From: Volutella citrinella
Taxonomy: Eukaryota > Ascomycota > Sordariomycetes > Hypocreales > Nectriaceae
Length of the DNA stretch: 64,000 nt
Reading direction: 5' to 3'
NCBI GenBank assembly: GCA_034401135.1
Contig: JAWZSP010000001.1
Span: 4,030,001-4,094,000, forward strand
Made by a program: the position numbers and the translations under genes. Numbering within the stretch: position 1 is the first letter of the stretch; the number at the start of each line of letters is the position of its first letter. Positions 17,283 through 30,762 of this stretch are shown here, in pieces. Under the pieces are notes generated by a model that saw only the letters and a program-made list of their open reading frames with translations, did no database searches and was not told the DNA's origin.

Positions 17283-18171
17283 TCTATAGCTCCACTCGAG
17301 GGTCGAGGCCATGCCGCATCGCTGGGATTCTGGGGCACTAGCCAATGGCATCCATGCGCCCGCTGCATCTAATTCCCTGGCTCCCTTACAACATCACGGG
17401 GTGTGGTCCACCGCCTTATCTTCAGGCCGTCCTGTGTGCCAATTCCGAACAAAGAAATTTAAACCCCCGTCAACCTCGAATCCCTGGCTGACCACCTGCG
17501 GCTGAGTGAGCCTCTATCGCTTGGGATTCAGTTGTAAGTATTACTTGATATTCAATGCCCGGGCACTTTCGAGTATGAACAGTGATGACAGGGCAACCGT
17601 TGCTAAATAACCGGGCACCGACTGGTCTCCAAACTTGGAGATGCTCCTGGGTATCTGTGATGACGAACTGGCTGACTGATAATATGCCAAGCATCCATGG
17701 ATTGCACCACCCTCCGCAACAGGCATTTTACTCCTGGGCATCTCAACTAAATACCTAGCCTCTGGAATTGTGTCCCGAACTAGTTCTTATATATTTGACG
17801 AAAGAGTTGTGAAGTAACAATGTTGCGCCATCTCATCACATCACTTTGTATATACTGCCTTGGATTCTCCTTGTTTTTTATTTTGTTGTGAATGCATGCA
17901 ATGATCGCTAGAGGATGTTGGTTCCTCGGCAAGCAACCCAAAAATCTCGGACCGTCACCCAACGTCCCAACTTCGACACCCTGTGACGTCTACCTTCACA
18001 CCTACGTCTTCCTATCGACGTATCCGTCTGTATCGGCCCACCTCAAGTGACAATCATGGTGATATACAGATATCTTACAAGCGCTATTCCCAAGGTCCAA
18101 CAGCTTGAATGTGCCAATATCCACAAACACACACTTTTCACAATCGCTCGCATTCACGTCCTGGCTCTTAC

Positions 18172-20407
<2,236 letters not shown>

Positions 20408-21387
20408 GGAAGCGACTGGTATCTCATCTCGGGGCGGCCAGCTCGACGGAGGGAATCGAAGCGCTCAGGCGGCGAAGCGTAAAGGGTCAATCTCAGAGGC
20501 AGGGCGGTTTCGATCCCGGCAGCAAGCTTGAAAGGTGCAACGAGCCCGATGGGTAGCCCCGAAATGACAAAAGACAGAGGCGATAACGACAGCCCACGAG
20601 ACACGGGACCAAAGTACGCTGATCGCAACAATTGGGTCCCGGAGTCGTCACGGAGCTACTAGGTGCAAAAGGGCCCCCACCGAGGTGGTCAAGTTAGCGT
20701 GCAAACGCTGCTCCGTGCCCCTGGAGAGGACGGCAAGAACGGTTGGTGAGGCACTCGACCAATCGTATCGGGAGCCACCTGATGGGGATAATACCCAATG
20801 GATGAGCGGCCGCCCATTGCCTCGAACACCAGTAACAAATACTGTTTTGTTTTTCTCTCTCTGGACCGCAAACACTGTTAAATGTCGGTGACTGGGTACG
20901 AAATGCGGCATGAGGAGGCTAATTCATCCCATCAGGGCCCCTGTTGCAGGCTCGTGGCTGACCAAACGGACGATGGATCTTTCTGTGGCTCCTACCTAGG
21001 TACGTAGTACCTATGCCCCGCATTTTCGCCCCGTCCAAGCACAGAGAACTGTCAACGGAAACATCCTCAGTGACAAGATGGAAATGGTAAGCCATCAATG
21101 GTGCGAGTGCCGACCTGCCTTTCATTAACGGCTGTCACTATCTCGTGGGTTAATAGGTGGTAATTACTACTGGTAGTACAACATTAAGCAATACCTTCGA
21201 CTAGTAGTACTGACCTGGGGATTAATATCAAATCATTCACTGGTGCTAGACACACTGGGAACCCAGCCCTAACGACATCTGCTGAGCCAGGTGTCTACAG
21301 GCTGCCAGTTCCCACCCAAAACATGGATGGGACGCTCGTGCGGCTCAAGCATCAAACCCGGATAGACCAAACCACCTGCTCCAGACC
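20408..21387. promoter_or_regulatory. shared upstream region of the GH47 and ATG10 genes
   Basis: This is 980 bp between divergent start codons. No open frame has a recognisable motif. Nothing specific such as a TATA box stands out to me. Confidence 0.5.
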
Positions 21388-22259
21388 ATGAGCATCGCCA
21401 ACTACCCCTCCCTTACCCAAGAGGAGTTTACAGAGGCATGCCACCACCTGGACCGCAGCTACTGTCAAGCCACCCTGGGGCCCGCGCGCGGTCGATGGAA
21501 GCTGAGGTTGATCACCGCGCTCAGCACCGATTTCTCATTCGACGGGCCTGCCTTTAACACATATGTGCAGATCAGACGCCCACTACAGGCTGATATTGAC
21601 TACGAGGACCTGTCATTCGACTTGGATAAATTCTCATTTTCGGACAATGACGCAAAGGATGTAGCGTCCCAGGAGGACAAGGACATGATTGACAGCGAGG
21701 AGGCAGACGAGGTATACTTGTCGTCCTGTTGAGCATATCTAGAAAAGGATCACGTCTCACATATATGTGTATAGTCTGCCCTGATAAAAGGGCGCGCGCC
21801 TCGTGCCGATCTCGGCGTGGTCGAGTATGAGATCCATCTTCACCCTACATACCGGGTCCCGTGTCTGTGGTTCACGCTGCGAGGCCTTGCGCTCGACGAG
21901 CCAGCGCTCGACATCGACACCGTCTTCCGGCGCCTGGTCCCAGACGAATACAAGGCCGGCCTCCGCGGACTCGGAAACATCGGCGGCATCTCGGTGGATG
22001 TGAGTACATCGTGATGAGAGAAGCTGTGTCTCAAGTCAATTCAAGATTTTGGGTATCGTAAAGTCGTTCAGCCTAACTAACACTCTGCTCTCAGCATCAC
22101 CCCATCACTGGTGTCCCATCCTTCTTCATCCACCCTTGCTTAGTGGGAGATGCCATTTCCAACTTCCAGTGCGATAGATCAAACTACCTCGTGGTCTGGC
22201 TTGGGCTCGTGGGAGGGTGCGTGGGCTTGTGGGTTCCCAAGGAAATGGCGCTTTCGTGA
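21388..22259 (+). CDS. atg10: autophagy E2-like enzyme Atg10
   Basis: Exons are 21388-21711, 21775-21999 and 22095-22259, giving 237 aa. Introns are 63 nt (GTATAC...ATAG) and 95 nt (GTGAGT, with CTAACTAACAC before CTCAG). The N-terminus has the Atg10 pattern YPSLTQEEFTEACHHL. The central part reads VVEYEIHLHPTYRVPCLWF, and the third exon gives HHPITGVPSFFIHPCLVGDAI, with the active-site cysteine of the HPC motif. Atg10 is the E2-like enzyme that conjugates Atg12 to Atg5 during autophagosome formation. An acidic insert (about residues 75-105) separates the two halves. It converges with the U2B'' gene, the stops being only 68 bp apart. Confidence 0.9.
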
Positions 22260-22327
22260 GACTCCTTTCCGTTGGTCCACCCTTGTTGTTGTTGGTGGTC
22301 TGGTCGTCATTGACAGCCCTGGTGTCC

Positions 22328-23054
22328 TTATTCGTCATCGCTGTCCTCCTCCATGGCGACATCGTCGTCGCTCTCGTCCTCCTCGTCCCGTGTCCTCTTG
22401 TGGCCCCGGCTCTCAGGCGTGCCAGCATCCTTCATCACATGGTCCGCGGCAGTCGTCGGCTTGGCGGGGAGGCCAGCGCCCGGCGCAGTTGGAGGTGCAG
22501 CACCGGGTGCGCTGAAAATGCTCTGTTGCAGCTCTGTTTGCTCGGCCGCGGCGGCTCCTGAGCCAAGCGCGGGAATCCTGAAGGTGCCATCAAGCTTGGC
22601 GACGAAGTGCGACTTTGACTTGGCGTATTGTATTTTCTATGATTTCCACGTCGTCAGTCACGTTGCTTCGTCCACAGTCGGTCAGCTTCTGTGGCGTCTC
22701 ACCATTTCTCGGCCCAGGAATTTCTCGCCATCAAGGGCTCGCATTGCCTGGGTAGCAGCCTGGACGTCTCGGAATACGACATGGGCTTGGCCACGCATCT
22801 TCATGGTCTTGAGGGCCACGATATCGAGCACGGGGCCGTAGGTCGAAAACAGCATATACAACGCGGCTCGGAGGTCGTCTTTCTGGATTTTGGAGGAAGG
22901 GATGTTGGTGACATATAGCCTGAAGACACTTAGAAACGCATTTCATGAGAGCGCGTGATTCCACTCACGTCTGGTTTGGGGCGACAGGCTGCACCTTGGC
23001 AGGGAGGGAGGAGTTGGGCTGGAGTCCGCGAGGCGGAGCGGCGACGGCAGCCAT
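22328..23054 (-). CDS. U2 snRNP B''/U1A-like RNA-binding protein (Msl1 type)
   Basis: Exons are 22969-23054, 22703-22919 and 22328-22636; introns are 49 and 66 nt (GTGAGT...TTCAG and GTGAGA...CATAG). The product is 203 aa. One N-terminal RRM is complete, with RNP2 LYVTNI at about 30-35 and RNP1 RGQAHVVF, followed by the family-typical EKFLGREMKIQYAKSKS. The tail is Ala/Pro-rich and ends in an acidic Asp/Glu run. U1A/U2B'' proteins bind U1 or U2 snRNA loops in the spliceosome. A single RRM favours the yeast Msl1/U2B'' form, but the sequence does not settle U1A against U2B''. Confidence 0.9.
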
Positions 23055-23480
23055 TGCGACAAGATACTGCTGAGATAGTGGACGTATAGATATTTAAAAT
23101 CGATGTCGGGAACGAGCTCGTTCCAGGATTGTTCCTGCAGCAGTGCTGGGCGGAGGACGGTGAGCGCGTGACGGTCGACGCGTTGACCAAATTCGTATCA
23201 ATGTTTGTGCCAGCGGGAGTTTTTCTCAGTTGTCCGCCCCAGCCTCAGCCTCGCGCCAACCACAACCACCAGTCGCTGGAGCTCCGCTACCAAACTGTGG
23301 AGCAGGGGGGCCCGCCAGGAGCTGGCGACGAGGTACGTAACCCCACCCCCACTGCGCCCAGAAGCATCGTCACCAGCCTCCAATCCTCAACCCCTTCCCA
23401 ATCCTTGATCACTCACCACAAGTGCGATAGTAGAGAGCTCCTCCTATCGCGAACCGCCTTCCCCTAGATCCGTCTCCAAC
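23055..23480. promoter_or_regulatory. shared upstream region of the U2B''-like and ARPC1 genes
   Basis: This is 426 bp between divergent start codons, pyrimidine-rich toward the ARPC1 start (CACCAGCCTCCAATCCTC). No other gene is seen. Confidence 0.5.
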
Positions 23481-24712
23481 ATGGCTGCCCCCGAAGTCCA
23501 CCACCTCTTCCACAACCCGATCGCGGACCACTCGTTCTCGGCCGACCACTCCCACCTCGCCGTTGCCCGTGACTCGAGCATTGAGCTATACGGCCGAGTC
23601 GGCAATGCTTTCAAGCTCAAGGACGAGCTAAAGGGCCACGACAAGACTGTCACCGGTGTCGACATTGCCCCCAACAGCGGTCGCATTGTCACTTGCTCAC
23701 AAGGTGCGCTCATCAAGGCCGTTCCCGCGCATACCGCGCTCCGTGACTCAAGCTCCTGCCAGGGACGCCTGCTAACACACCGCCAAAGATCGCAATGCTA
23801 TCGTCTGGGAGCCTTCGCCGACTGGCTACAAGCCGACCCTTGTCCTGCTCCGCATCAGCCGTGCCGCCACCTGCGTGCGCTGGTCGCCTTCCGAGACCAA
23901 GTTCGCCGTCGGCTCGGGTGATCGTGTCATTGCCGTCTGCTACTTCGAGGAGGAGAATGACTGGTGGGTGTCCAAGCACCTGAAGAAGCCCATCCGCAGC
24001 ACCATCACCAGCATCGGCTGGCACCCTAACTCGGTCCTCCTCGCCGCCGGCTCCACCGATGCCCACGCTCGTGTCTTCTCCAGCTTCGTCAAGGGTGTCG
24101 ATGCCCGTCCTCCCCCCGGCGTCTGGGGCGAGCGACTGCCCTTTAACACCGTCTGCGGCGAGTTCCTCAACAACTCTGCGGGCTGGGTTCACTCGGTCTC
24201 GTTCTCTCCCAGCGGTGACAGCCTCGCGTTTGCCGCCCACGATAGCAGCATCACCGTCGTGTACCCAAGCGCCCCCGAGCAGCCGCCCCGAGCCGTCGTC
24301 ACCATCTCCACCCAGCTTCTTCCCTTCAAGAGCTTGCTGTGGAGCAACGAGGACGAGATCATTGCCGCCGGATATGATTGCGAGGCCTTCCGCTTCCAGG
24401 GCAGCGAGGCTGGCTGGCAACTTGCCGGCACCATTGAGTCCAAGAGCGGCGCCGGTGCGGGCGCCGCTCGTGAGGAGTCTGCCCTCAACATGTTCAGGCA
24501 GATGGATCTCAAGGGCAAGGTCAAGGATGATACCCAACTCAAGACGGTCCACCAGAACACCGTCTCCACCATCCGCCCGTTTGAGACTACGAACGGCCGC
24601 GTGACCAAATTCACTTGTGAGTTGCAGAGAAACCCAGTGTTTCGCCTACAGATACTAACGGACAAATACAGCCAGCGGAGTTGACGGCCGCGTTGTGATT
24701 TGGAACGCTTAG
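23481..24712 (+). CDS. ARPC1: Arp2/3 complex subunit 1 (ARPC1/p40, WD40)
   Basis: Exons are 23481-23703, 23789-24616 and 24672-24712, giving 363 aa. Introns are 85 nt (GTGCGC, CTAACAC near the acceptor) and 55 nt (GTGAGT...ACAG). The protein is a WD40 propeller throughout: LKGHDKTVTGVDIAPNSGRI, CVRWSPSETKFAVGSG, ITSIGWHPNSVLLAAGS, WVHSVSFSPSGDSLAFAAHD, VTKFTSSGVDGRVVIWNA. The order and length match ARPC1, which anchors the Arp2/3 actin-nucleating complex at actin patches. The last exon encodes only 13 residues, which complete the final WD repeat. Confidence 0.93.
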
Positions 24713-25081
24713 ATAGTGCTGTAGACTATTTTAACAGCGAAGGAGCCTAAATAGAGTGGCTTGCCTTGGAGGAAGCCCGCCTTCGTAACCAAGTGTCCCT
24801 CCTTGCCAATGGCCCCTGGTTCGATTGCATAGCCATTGACACCGCCACCTATTGTTGAATGGAACTCGGGGAGCTTGATGCGAACCGGTATGAAAATACA
24901 GGTCCAATTCCATTAAAGGACTCGGGCAGATTTCAACCTCGACTCCCACCAGGTGTTGTATTGAAGCCACAGGGTCGCTATTGACTCTCGAACGCATGAA
25001 TCACAGGGCATAGAAGGTAGTTGCGGTCGTTGCAATTTAACTACTTTTATTTTTCTCCTAGAAGCTATCGATTCGTCTAGC
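24713..25081. other. convergent 3' region between ARPC1 and the RidA-like gene
   Basis: This is 369 bp between two stop codons. No coding signal; it serves as the 3' ends of both genes. Confidence 0.5.
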
Positions 25082-25809
25082 TCAAGGGAGGGCAATGGCC
25101 TCAATCTCAACGTCAACGTTCTTGGGAAGAGTCTTGACAGCAACGCAGCTGCGGGCAGGCTTGTGGGAGAACCACTTCTCGTACTCGGCGTTCATATCCT
25201 GGATACATTTTCATGTCAGTGACCCTTGCGCACAGCAAGCAAGATTGGCAGCGGAGAACTAACAGCGAAGTGGCCCATGTCGGAGAGGAAGATGGTAACC
25301 TTGACGACCTTTCCGATGGAGGAGCCGGCGGCCTCGAGAACAGCCTTCATGTTCTTGCAGCACTGCTCTGTCTTCTGGCCGATTGTACCCTCGACCATGA
25401 CGCCCTCGGGGGTGAGGGGGATCTGGCCAGAGCAGTAGATGGCATTGGGGGTCTTGATGGCCTGGGACTGCACAAATTTGTTAGTGTCTGGGCGATTTGG
25501 ACGGCGTCTCAACCGCCATGGTCATCGATTAGGGACATACGTAGGGGCCGAGCGCTGGAGTCGAGATGTTAGCGAATCCACTGTCTGCCACAGCGAGGTG
25601 GGCAACAAGATTGTCTACTTACCGGCCGGGGCGTCCTTGGTGAAAACGATGGTCTGGTCGGCCATTTTGGACGAGTACTGCTTTCTAGCGGGACGTGTGA
25701 ACCTGTGCTCTGCGGGACGATACGGAGCGGCGGTCGACGCGGCGGTGACGGCCCTGGAGCAGAGGAGAAGGGTCCGGGGAGCCGCACGACGCAACGGTGC
25801 CGGCAACAT
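25082..25809 (-). CDS. RidA/YjgF-family reactive-intermediate deaminase (Mmf1/Hmf1-like)
   Basis: There are four exons: 25623-25809, a 14-nt micro-exon 25541-25554, 25264-25467 and 25082-25198. Introns of 68, 73 and 65 nt have donors GTAAGT, GTATGT and GTTAGT, and the frame is kept. The product is 173 aa. The micro-exon is needed to rebuild the family motif APAALGPYSQAI. The rest includes YCSGQIPLTPEG, NMKAVLEAAGSS and the C-terminal ARSCVAVKTLPKNVDVEIEAIA with the conserved arginine. RidA proteins hydrolyse reactive enamine/imine products of PLP enzymes. The first 48 residues are rich in Arg, Ala and Ser and look like a mitochondrial presequence. A second ATG at 25665 (MADQ) would give a 125-aa cytosolic form, so dual targeting from one gene is possible. 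Confidence 0.92.
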
Positions 25810-27154
25810 ACCTATGATGTGAGGTGAGGGAAAACGAGGAAGCGAGATTCAAAAGTTCAGCTGCTTGCACGGAAGACGGACTTGTCTCGGAATTTCCGAC
25901 GAGGAGGAGCAAGCTACTTATTAATGGCTTCGTCGGCCTGCCCCCGCCAGCGGGCTCCGTTGATCGGCTGTTGAGGGGAGGGCGCCTTGTGTTTCTGCCC
26001 CGCTTCCATGCCAGGACGGAGCTCCTGGAGCTTCCTGAGGGGCTGGCCAACAATGCGCCTTCCAGCATTGGCCACGGAGGGCGGCCCGCTGCCCGACAGC
26101 TACATCCTACCGCTAGTCGCACAACTGCACCCCGCCTTCACCATGAGCGCTCGATCCTGGGGGACTGGACTCAATGGAGCCTCGTCAGCCACAGCCCCCA
26201 CGCCTGTTCGCGATCATACGACCAGCGGTATAGAGGTAGTAGTAATTCACCGCAACGTGCAGAGCTGAATATGGTGCATGGGCAAAAGGTCTGACAGCAT
26301 TGGCCAAAGTGAAAAGGCGAAAAGAAAAACATGGAAGCAAAACCCAAGTGCACACAGTACAGCGAATCTCTGATTCACGTAGCAATCCAATGATCAAAAA
26401 TAGAGAAACACCCTCCCTTCCCGCAGCATTCTAGACCTGCCATGCACTCAACAGGTCATGCTCCAGCAGCTACCCGGTTTTTGGCCTTCGTCCAGGCAAA
26501 AATGTTCCGTCTGGTGCTAATAATAATATTAGCAGTTGGTAGCTCCCAAGGTGTCAATTCCCCAATCGTGTGCCAAGGAAACCGTCAGCGGCCACAGGCC
26601 AAGTGTCCAGAAGGAAAATGTGGCCCCCTGGCTGATGGGAACCTATCGGGGGCGATTGGCGATTGGGCGATTGGGGCCACTCACAGGGCTACAGAGCTCT
26701 AGCCTTACTGGAGGTGGCCCGCCCCTTCCCCCCTGCGTCCGCGTCGTCGCGTTCAGGCCAGAAAGTCAGGGGAGCGCAAGTTGTCCTCGGCCAGCTTCTT
26801 TCCATCCCAATTGCTCTGCAAAGGGGGAGGTAACTTCTTCATCGCATGTCTTGCGCATCACCACCATCTTAGTCCCCTTCTTCTCGCCGCTCTTTTTCAC
26901 CACTTCCCTTCTTCTGTTTCTTTCCATCCCACCTGGGCCGCACGGCCGCATCCCTCCCCTCTGCTAGGTCAGTTGAGCTCTTGCATCTCTCCCAGTGTCT
27001 TGTGTCAGCTTTTTTTTTTGCCGCTGCATGCCACCATCATTGTACGGAGGCGCGACGTGAATCAATTGCGCTGGCCTCTTCATGCACTTACCAACCTCCC
27101 CCTTCACTGTGCTGACCGTCGTCACCTCGCAGCCGTTGATTTTCGAGCATCATC
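25810..27154. promoter_or_regulatory. shared upstream region of the RidA-like and PMT4 genes
   Basis: This is 1.3 kb between divergent starts. The part nearest PMT4 (26780-27140) is rich in CT runs (CCTTCTTCTCGCCGCTC and similar), a common feature of fungal promoters and leaders. No gene is recognised. Confidence 0.5.
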
Positions 27155-29604
27155 ATGGCCCGCAGTTCCACGCCCCAGGGCAGTCTGCGCCAGCGGAACA
27201 CGGCCACTGGCAAGAAAGCCGTCGAGGCCGACACCTTCGTCCCCAAGGCTGAGCATGGCAAACTCTCCAAGACCAGCGCCAGCCAGTCTCAGGTCGAATA
27301 TTACATCGGCCTCGCCGTCACCACTGTGCTGGCTTTCTTGACCCGTTTCTGGGGCATTAGCCACCCCAATGAGGTCGTTTTCGATGAAGTTCACTTCGGA
27401 AAGGTGAGGCACCCAAATGGCCCTTCATTCGTTTCGTCCCACCGTCGTCTCGAGGCATTGCTGACTGGTACTTCTTGTGTAGTTCGCTTCGTACTATCTC
27501 CAGCGAACCTACTTCTTCGATGTCCATCCTCCCTTTGGCAAGCTCCTTTTCGCCTTCATGGGCTGGCTGGTTGGCTACGATGGCCATTTCCACTTTGAGA
27601 ACATTGGCGATTCATACATCGCCAACAAGGTCCCCTACGTCGCGTTCCGAGCCATGCCTGCAATTCTGGGAGCCTTGACTGTCTCCGTCACCTACTTGAT
27701 CATGTGGGAGTCTGGATACAGCCTTCCCGCTTGCCTGGTTGCCACCGGCCTCGTCCTCCTCGACAACGCCCATATCGGCCAGACCCGCTTGATCCTCCTG
27801 GACGCTACCCTCGTCCTCGCAATGGCTTGCAGTCTGCTCTTCTATATCAAGTTCTACAAGATGCGCCACCAGCCTTTCTCCCGCAAGTGGTGGAAGTGGC
27901 TCATTCTGACCGGCTTCGCGCTGTCTTGCGATATCTCCGTCAAGTATGTCGGCCTTTTCGCCTTTGTCACCATTGGCTCTGCCGTCATCATTGACCTCTG
28001 GGATCTGCTCAACATCAAGCGCCCCGGTGGTGCTCTGAGCCTGCCCGAATTCGCCAAGCACTTTGCTGCCCGAGCCTTTGGCCTGATCATCATGCCCTTC
28101 CTGTTCTATCTCTTCTGGTTCCAGGTTCACTTCGCCGTCCTCTCCCGCTCCGGCCCTGGCGACGACTTCATGAGCCCTGACTTCCAAGAGACTCTCAGCG
28201 ACAACGTCATGCTTGCCAACGCCATCGACATCCAGTACGGCGACAGCCTCACCATTAGGCACAAGGAGACCAAGACCTACCTCCACAGCCACGAGGAAAA
28301 CTACCCTCTGCGATATGATGACGGGCGAGTGTCGAGCCAGGGCCAGCAGGTTACTGGTTACCCCCACAATGACACGAACAACTACTGGCAGATTCTACCC
28401 CTCCACGAGTCGAGCAATGGTCGCAATGTCAAAAACCACGATCTTGTTCGCCTCAGGCATCTGGGCACCGACAAGATCCTCCTGTCCCACGATGTTGCCT
28501 CCCCATACTACCCCACCAACCAGGAGTTCACCTGCGTCAGCCTCGAGGACGGCCTTACCAATGGCAAGCGCGAGAACGACACTCTCTTCGAGGTTCGCAT
28601 TGAGCATGGCAAGAACGGCCAGGACTTTAAGTCAGTGTCTGGCCACTTCAAGCTTATCCACAACCCCAGCAAGGTCGCCATGTGGACTCACACCAAGGCT
28701 CTGCCCGAATGGGGCTTCCGCCAGCAGGAAATCAATGGCAACAAGCAGATTGCCCCCAGCTCCAACGTCTGGATCGTTGAGGACATCCCCTCCCTTGCCG
28801 CTGACGACAAGCGTCGTGAGAAGCCGGAACGCCAGGTCAAGCATGTGCCCTTCCTCAAGAAGTGGTTCGAGCTCCAGCGCGCCATGTTCTACCACAACTC
28901 CAAGCTTACCAGCAGCCACCCCTACTCCAGCCAGCCTTACCAGTGGCCGTTCCTGCTTCGAGGTGTCAGCTTCTGGACCCAGGCCGACACCCGCCAGCAG
29001 ATCTACTTCCTTGGCAACCCCATCGGTTGGTGGCTTGCCAGCAGTCTCCTGGCCATTTTCGTCGGCATCATTGCCGCCGATCAGGTTTCCCTCCGCCGCA
29101 ACATTGATGCCCTAGATCTCCGTAAGTTGCTGCAAAGAGAGACAGCTGGTCTGCGCCTAGAGCCAGTGGTTAACGTGACATACAGGTACCCGCTCCCGGC
29201 TCTACAACTCGACTGGCTTCTTCTTCCTCGCCTGGGCCACCCACTACTTCCCATTCTACCTCATGGGACGACAACTTTTCTTGCACCATTATCTCCCCGC
29301 CCACCTGGCATCCTGCCTGGTTGCTGGCGCTCTCGTCGAGTTCATCTTCAACTCGGAGCCTGCCGAGGAAACCGATGTGAAGAAGCGTGAGGCCATTGCG
29401 CGCCCCAATCACTTTGTAACTGCCAAGGAACGCTTTGCGGGCCAGAGCATGCTTCCCTCCTGGATTGCCTGTGCGGTGGTCCTCGCCGTCCTGGCCGCTG
29501 GCTGGTACTTCTTCCTGCCTCTCACCTACGGCTACCCCGGGCTTTCCATTGAGGCTGTCATTCGAAGGAAGTGGCTCGGCTACGACCTGCACTTTGCCAA
29601 ATAA
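27155..29604 (+). CDS. pmt4: protein O-mannosyltransferase, PMT4 subfamily (GT39)
   Basis: Exons are 27155-27403, 27483-29121 and 29186-29604, giving 768 aa. Introns are 79 nt (GTGAGG...GTAG) and 64 nt (GTAAGT, GTTAACGTGAC before ATACAG). The protein is multi-spanning in the ER. The first luminal loop reads FDEVHFGKFASYYLQR then FFDVHPPFGKLL, with the acidic D-E near its start. IGQTRLILLDA is the PMT4-type version of the block that in PMT1/2 reads SRFILLD. A luminal MIR region (about 300-500) follows, beginning around YGDSLTIRHK, then C-terminal helices. PMT4 adds mannose to Ser/Thr of membrane-bound secretory proteins. Subfamily assignment is from these motifs, not from a tree. Confidence 0.92.
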
Positions 29605-30762
29605 ACGGCATAGAACCGCGACTGTCCCGGTGTTGTTGAGACACGGGACGAGCGGATACCATCTACGATGGGCTTTAGGGGAAATGAGAGAGAGCATGCA
29701 TGGACGGGGGGTATTGTTCACACGGAACGGAGGTATTGGACTTGTGCGGAAGCGTCGTACTTGGTACACCTGAGGCGAACGCGCCCTAGATGCCGTCCTT
29801 GCATGCATTCCATCTGAGATTGAGCGATGTAGGAAGCTAGTTACCTTGCCGACTAGTACTTCATGTACCATGTTTGACACACTCACTTCTCCACGACTAT
29901 ACCGAGGATAGAAGAAGAGATTTAGGTCTCTGGCAGGGCTTCAAAAAGAAATAGTCATATTTTTTCTGTCACTTTTCTACCACCAGTAGCTCGCTGATTG
30001 ATTGATGCATTTGTGCCGATCTGGTAGGGATGCCCTGGTTGCCGCGTCTCTTGAGTTGATGAATTGAGTCGTGTCCTGCCAGCTGGCCAACATTCTAACT
30101 ACCTGCCTTACTGTAGTAACGACTCGACGATCCCTTCCATAAGGTTTGGTACCTCAGACGCTGTGCGGAGGTGGCTTGCTGGCGGGCGGGGTGGGCCCAG
30201 GGTGAGCCCGCTGCCAGGTGGCCGCAGCAAGGCCGCTGTTCGGGGTCCACAGCCACCCCTGCTAGGCCTTGTCACTCCCAAACCTCAACGTCGCTTTTGT
30301 GCCAAGCTTTGAATGCATGTGGCTGCTCGCTCTCGCTTTGGAAAGGGGCATTCAATGCCCTGAGCCAACGCGCCGCAGAAAAGGTAGCCCGCGGGTAACC
30401 CGGATGGACTCTCTCATTGATCAGCCGTTCGATTGCCACTCCGTGCTGCCATCTCGATACCTACGATCCTCCGCTGCACGCACGGGCACGTCGCTAGCCT
30501 CCGAATCGTCATCAAGCAGCGCCGACGTATAGCAGACACGCTGGCTAAGACTTCCTGCCGGCTTGGTCAGCACGCTACGGTTTCATTGTGATTCCTTCGA
30601 CAATTCGTTTTAAAGGCCAAGGCGGAGAATACGTCGATCAATATCAGAGGGCCGTTCCCCACGCCGCAGCAGCGACGTCCGAGGTCGCGTGGCAGGTTCC
30701 CTTTGTATCATGCTGCTGAGCCGGACCGATCCCCCCCCTGCGCTGGCCACAGTATCAGTATC
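29605..30762. other. PMT4 3' region and upstream region of the GT69 gene
   Basis: No gene is recognised. A frame opens in phase 20 codons before the chosen GT69 start, which is the only coding extension possible. Confidence 0.5.

Larger units (their letters stand above)
16564..18171. other. flank right of the transposon nest
   Basis: A possible small gene at 16664 and a dispersed repeat at 17068-17282 are listed separately. The segment 16905-17035 holds several GGAGACG/GAAAACG words and a GGAGACGTCTCC palindrome. I see nothing recognisable in 17290-18100; the last part is the 3' end region of the mannosidase gene. Confidence 0.5.

Noticed and set aside
23713..24552. 279-codon minus-strand frame under ARPC1
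   Set aside because: A shadow of the WD40 gene caused by its strong third-base C preference.
27612..28367. 251-codon minus-strand frame under PMT4
   Set aside because: A shadow frame rich in Glu/Val/Gly from the reverse complement of C-ending codons.
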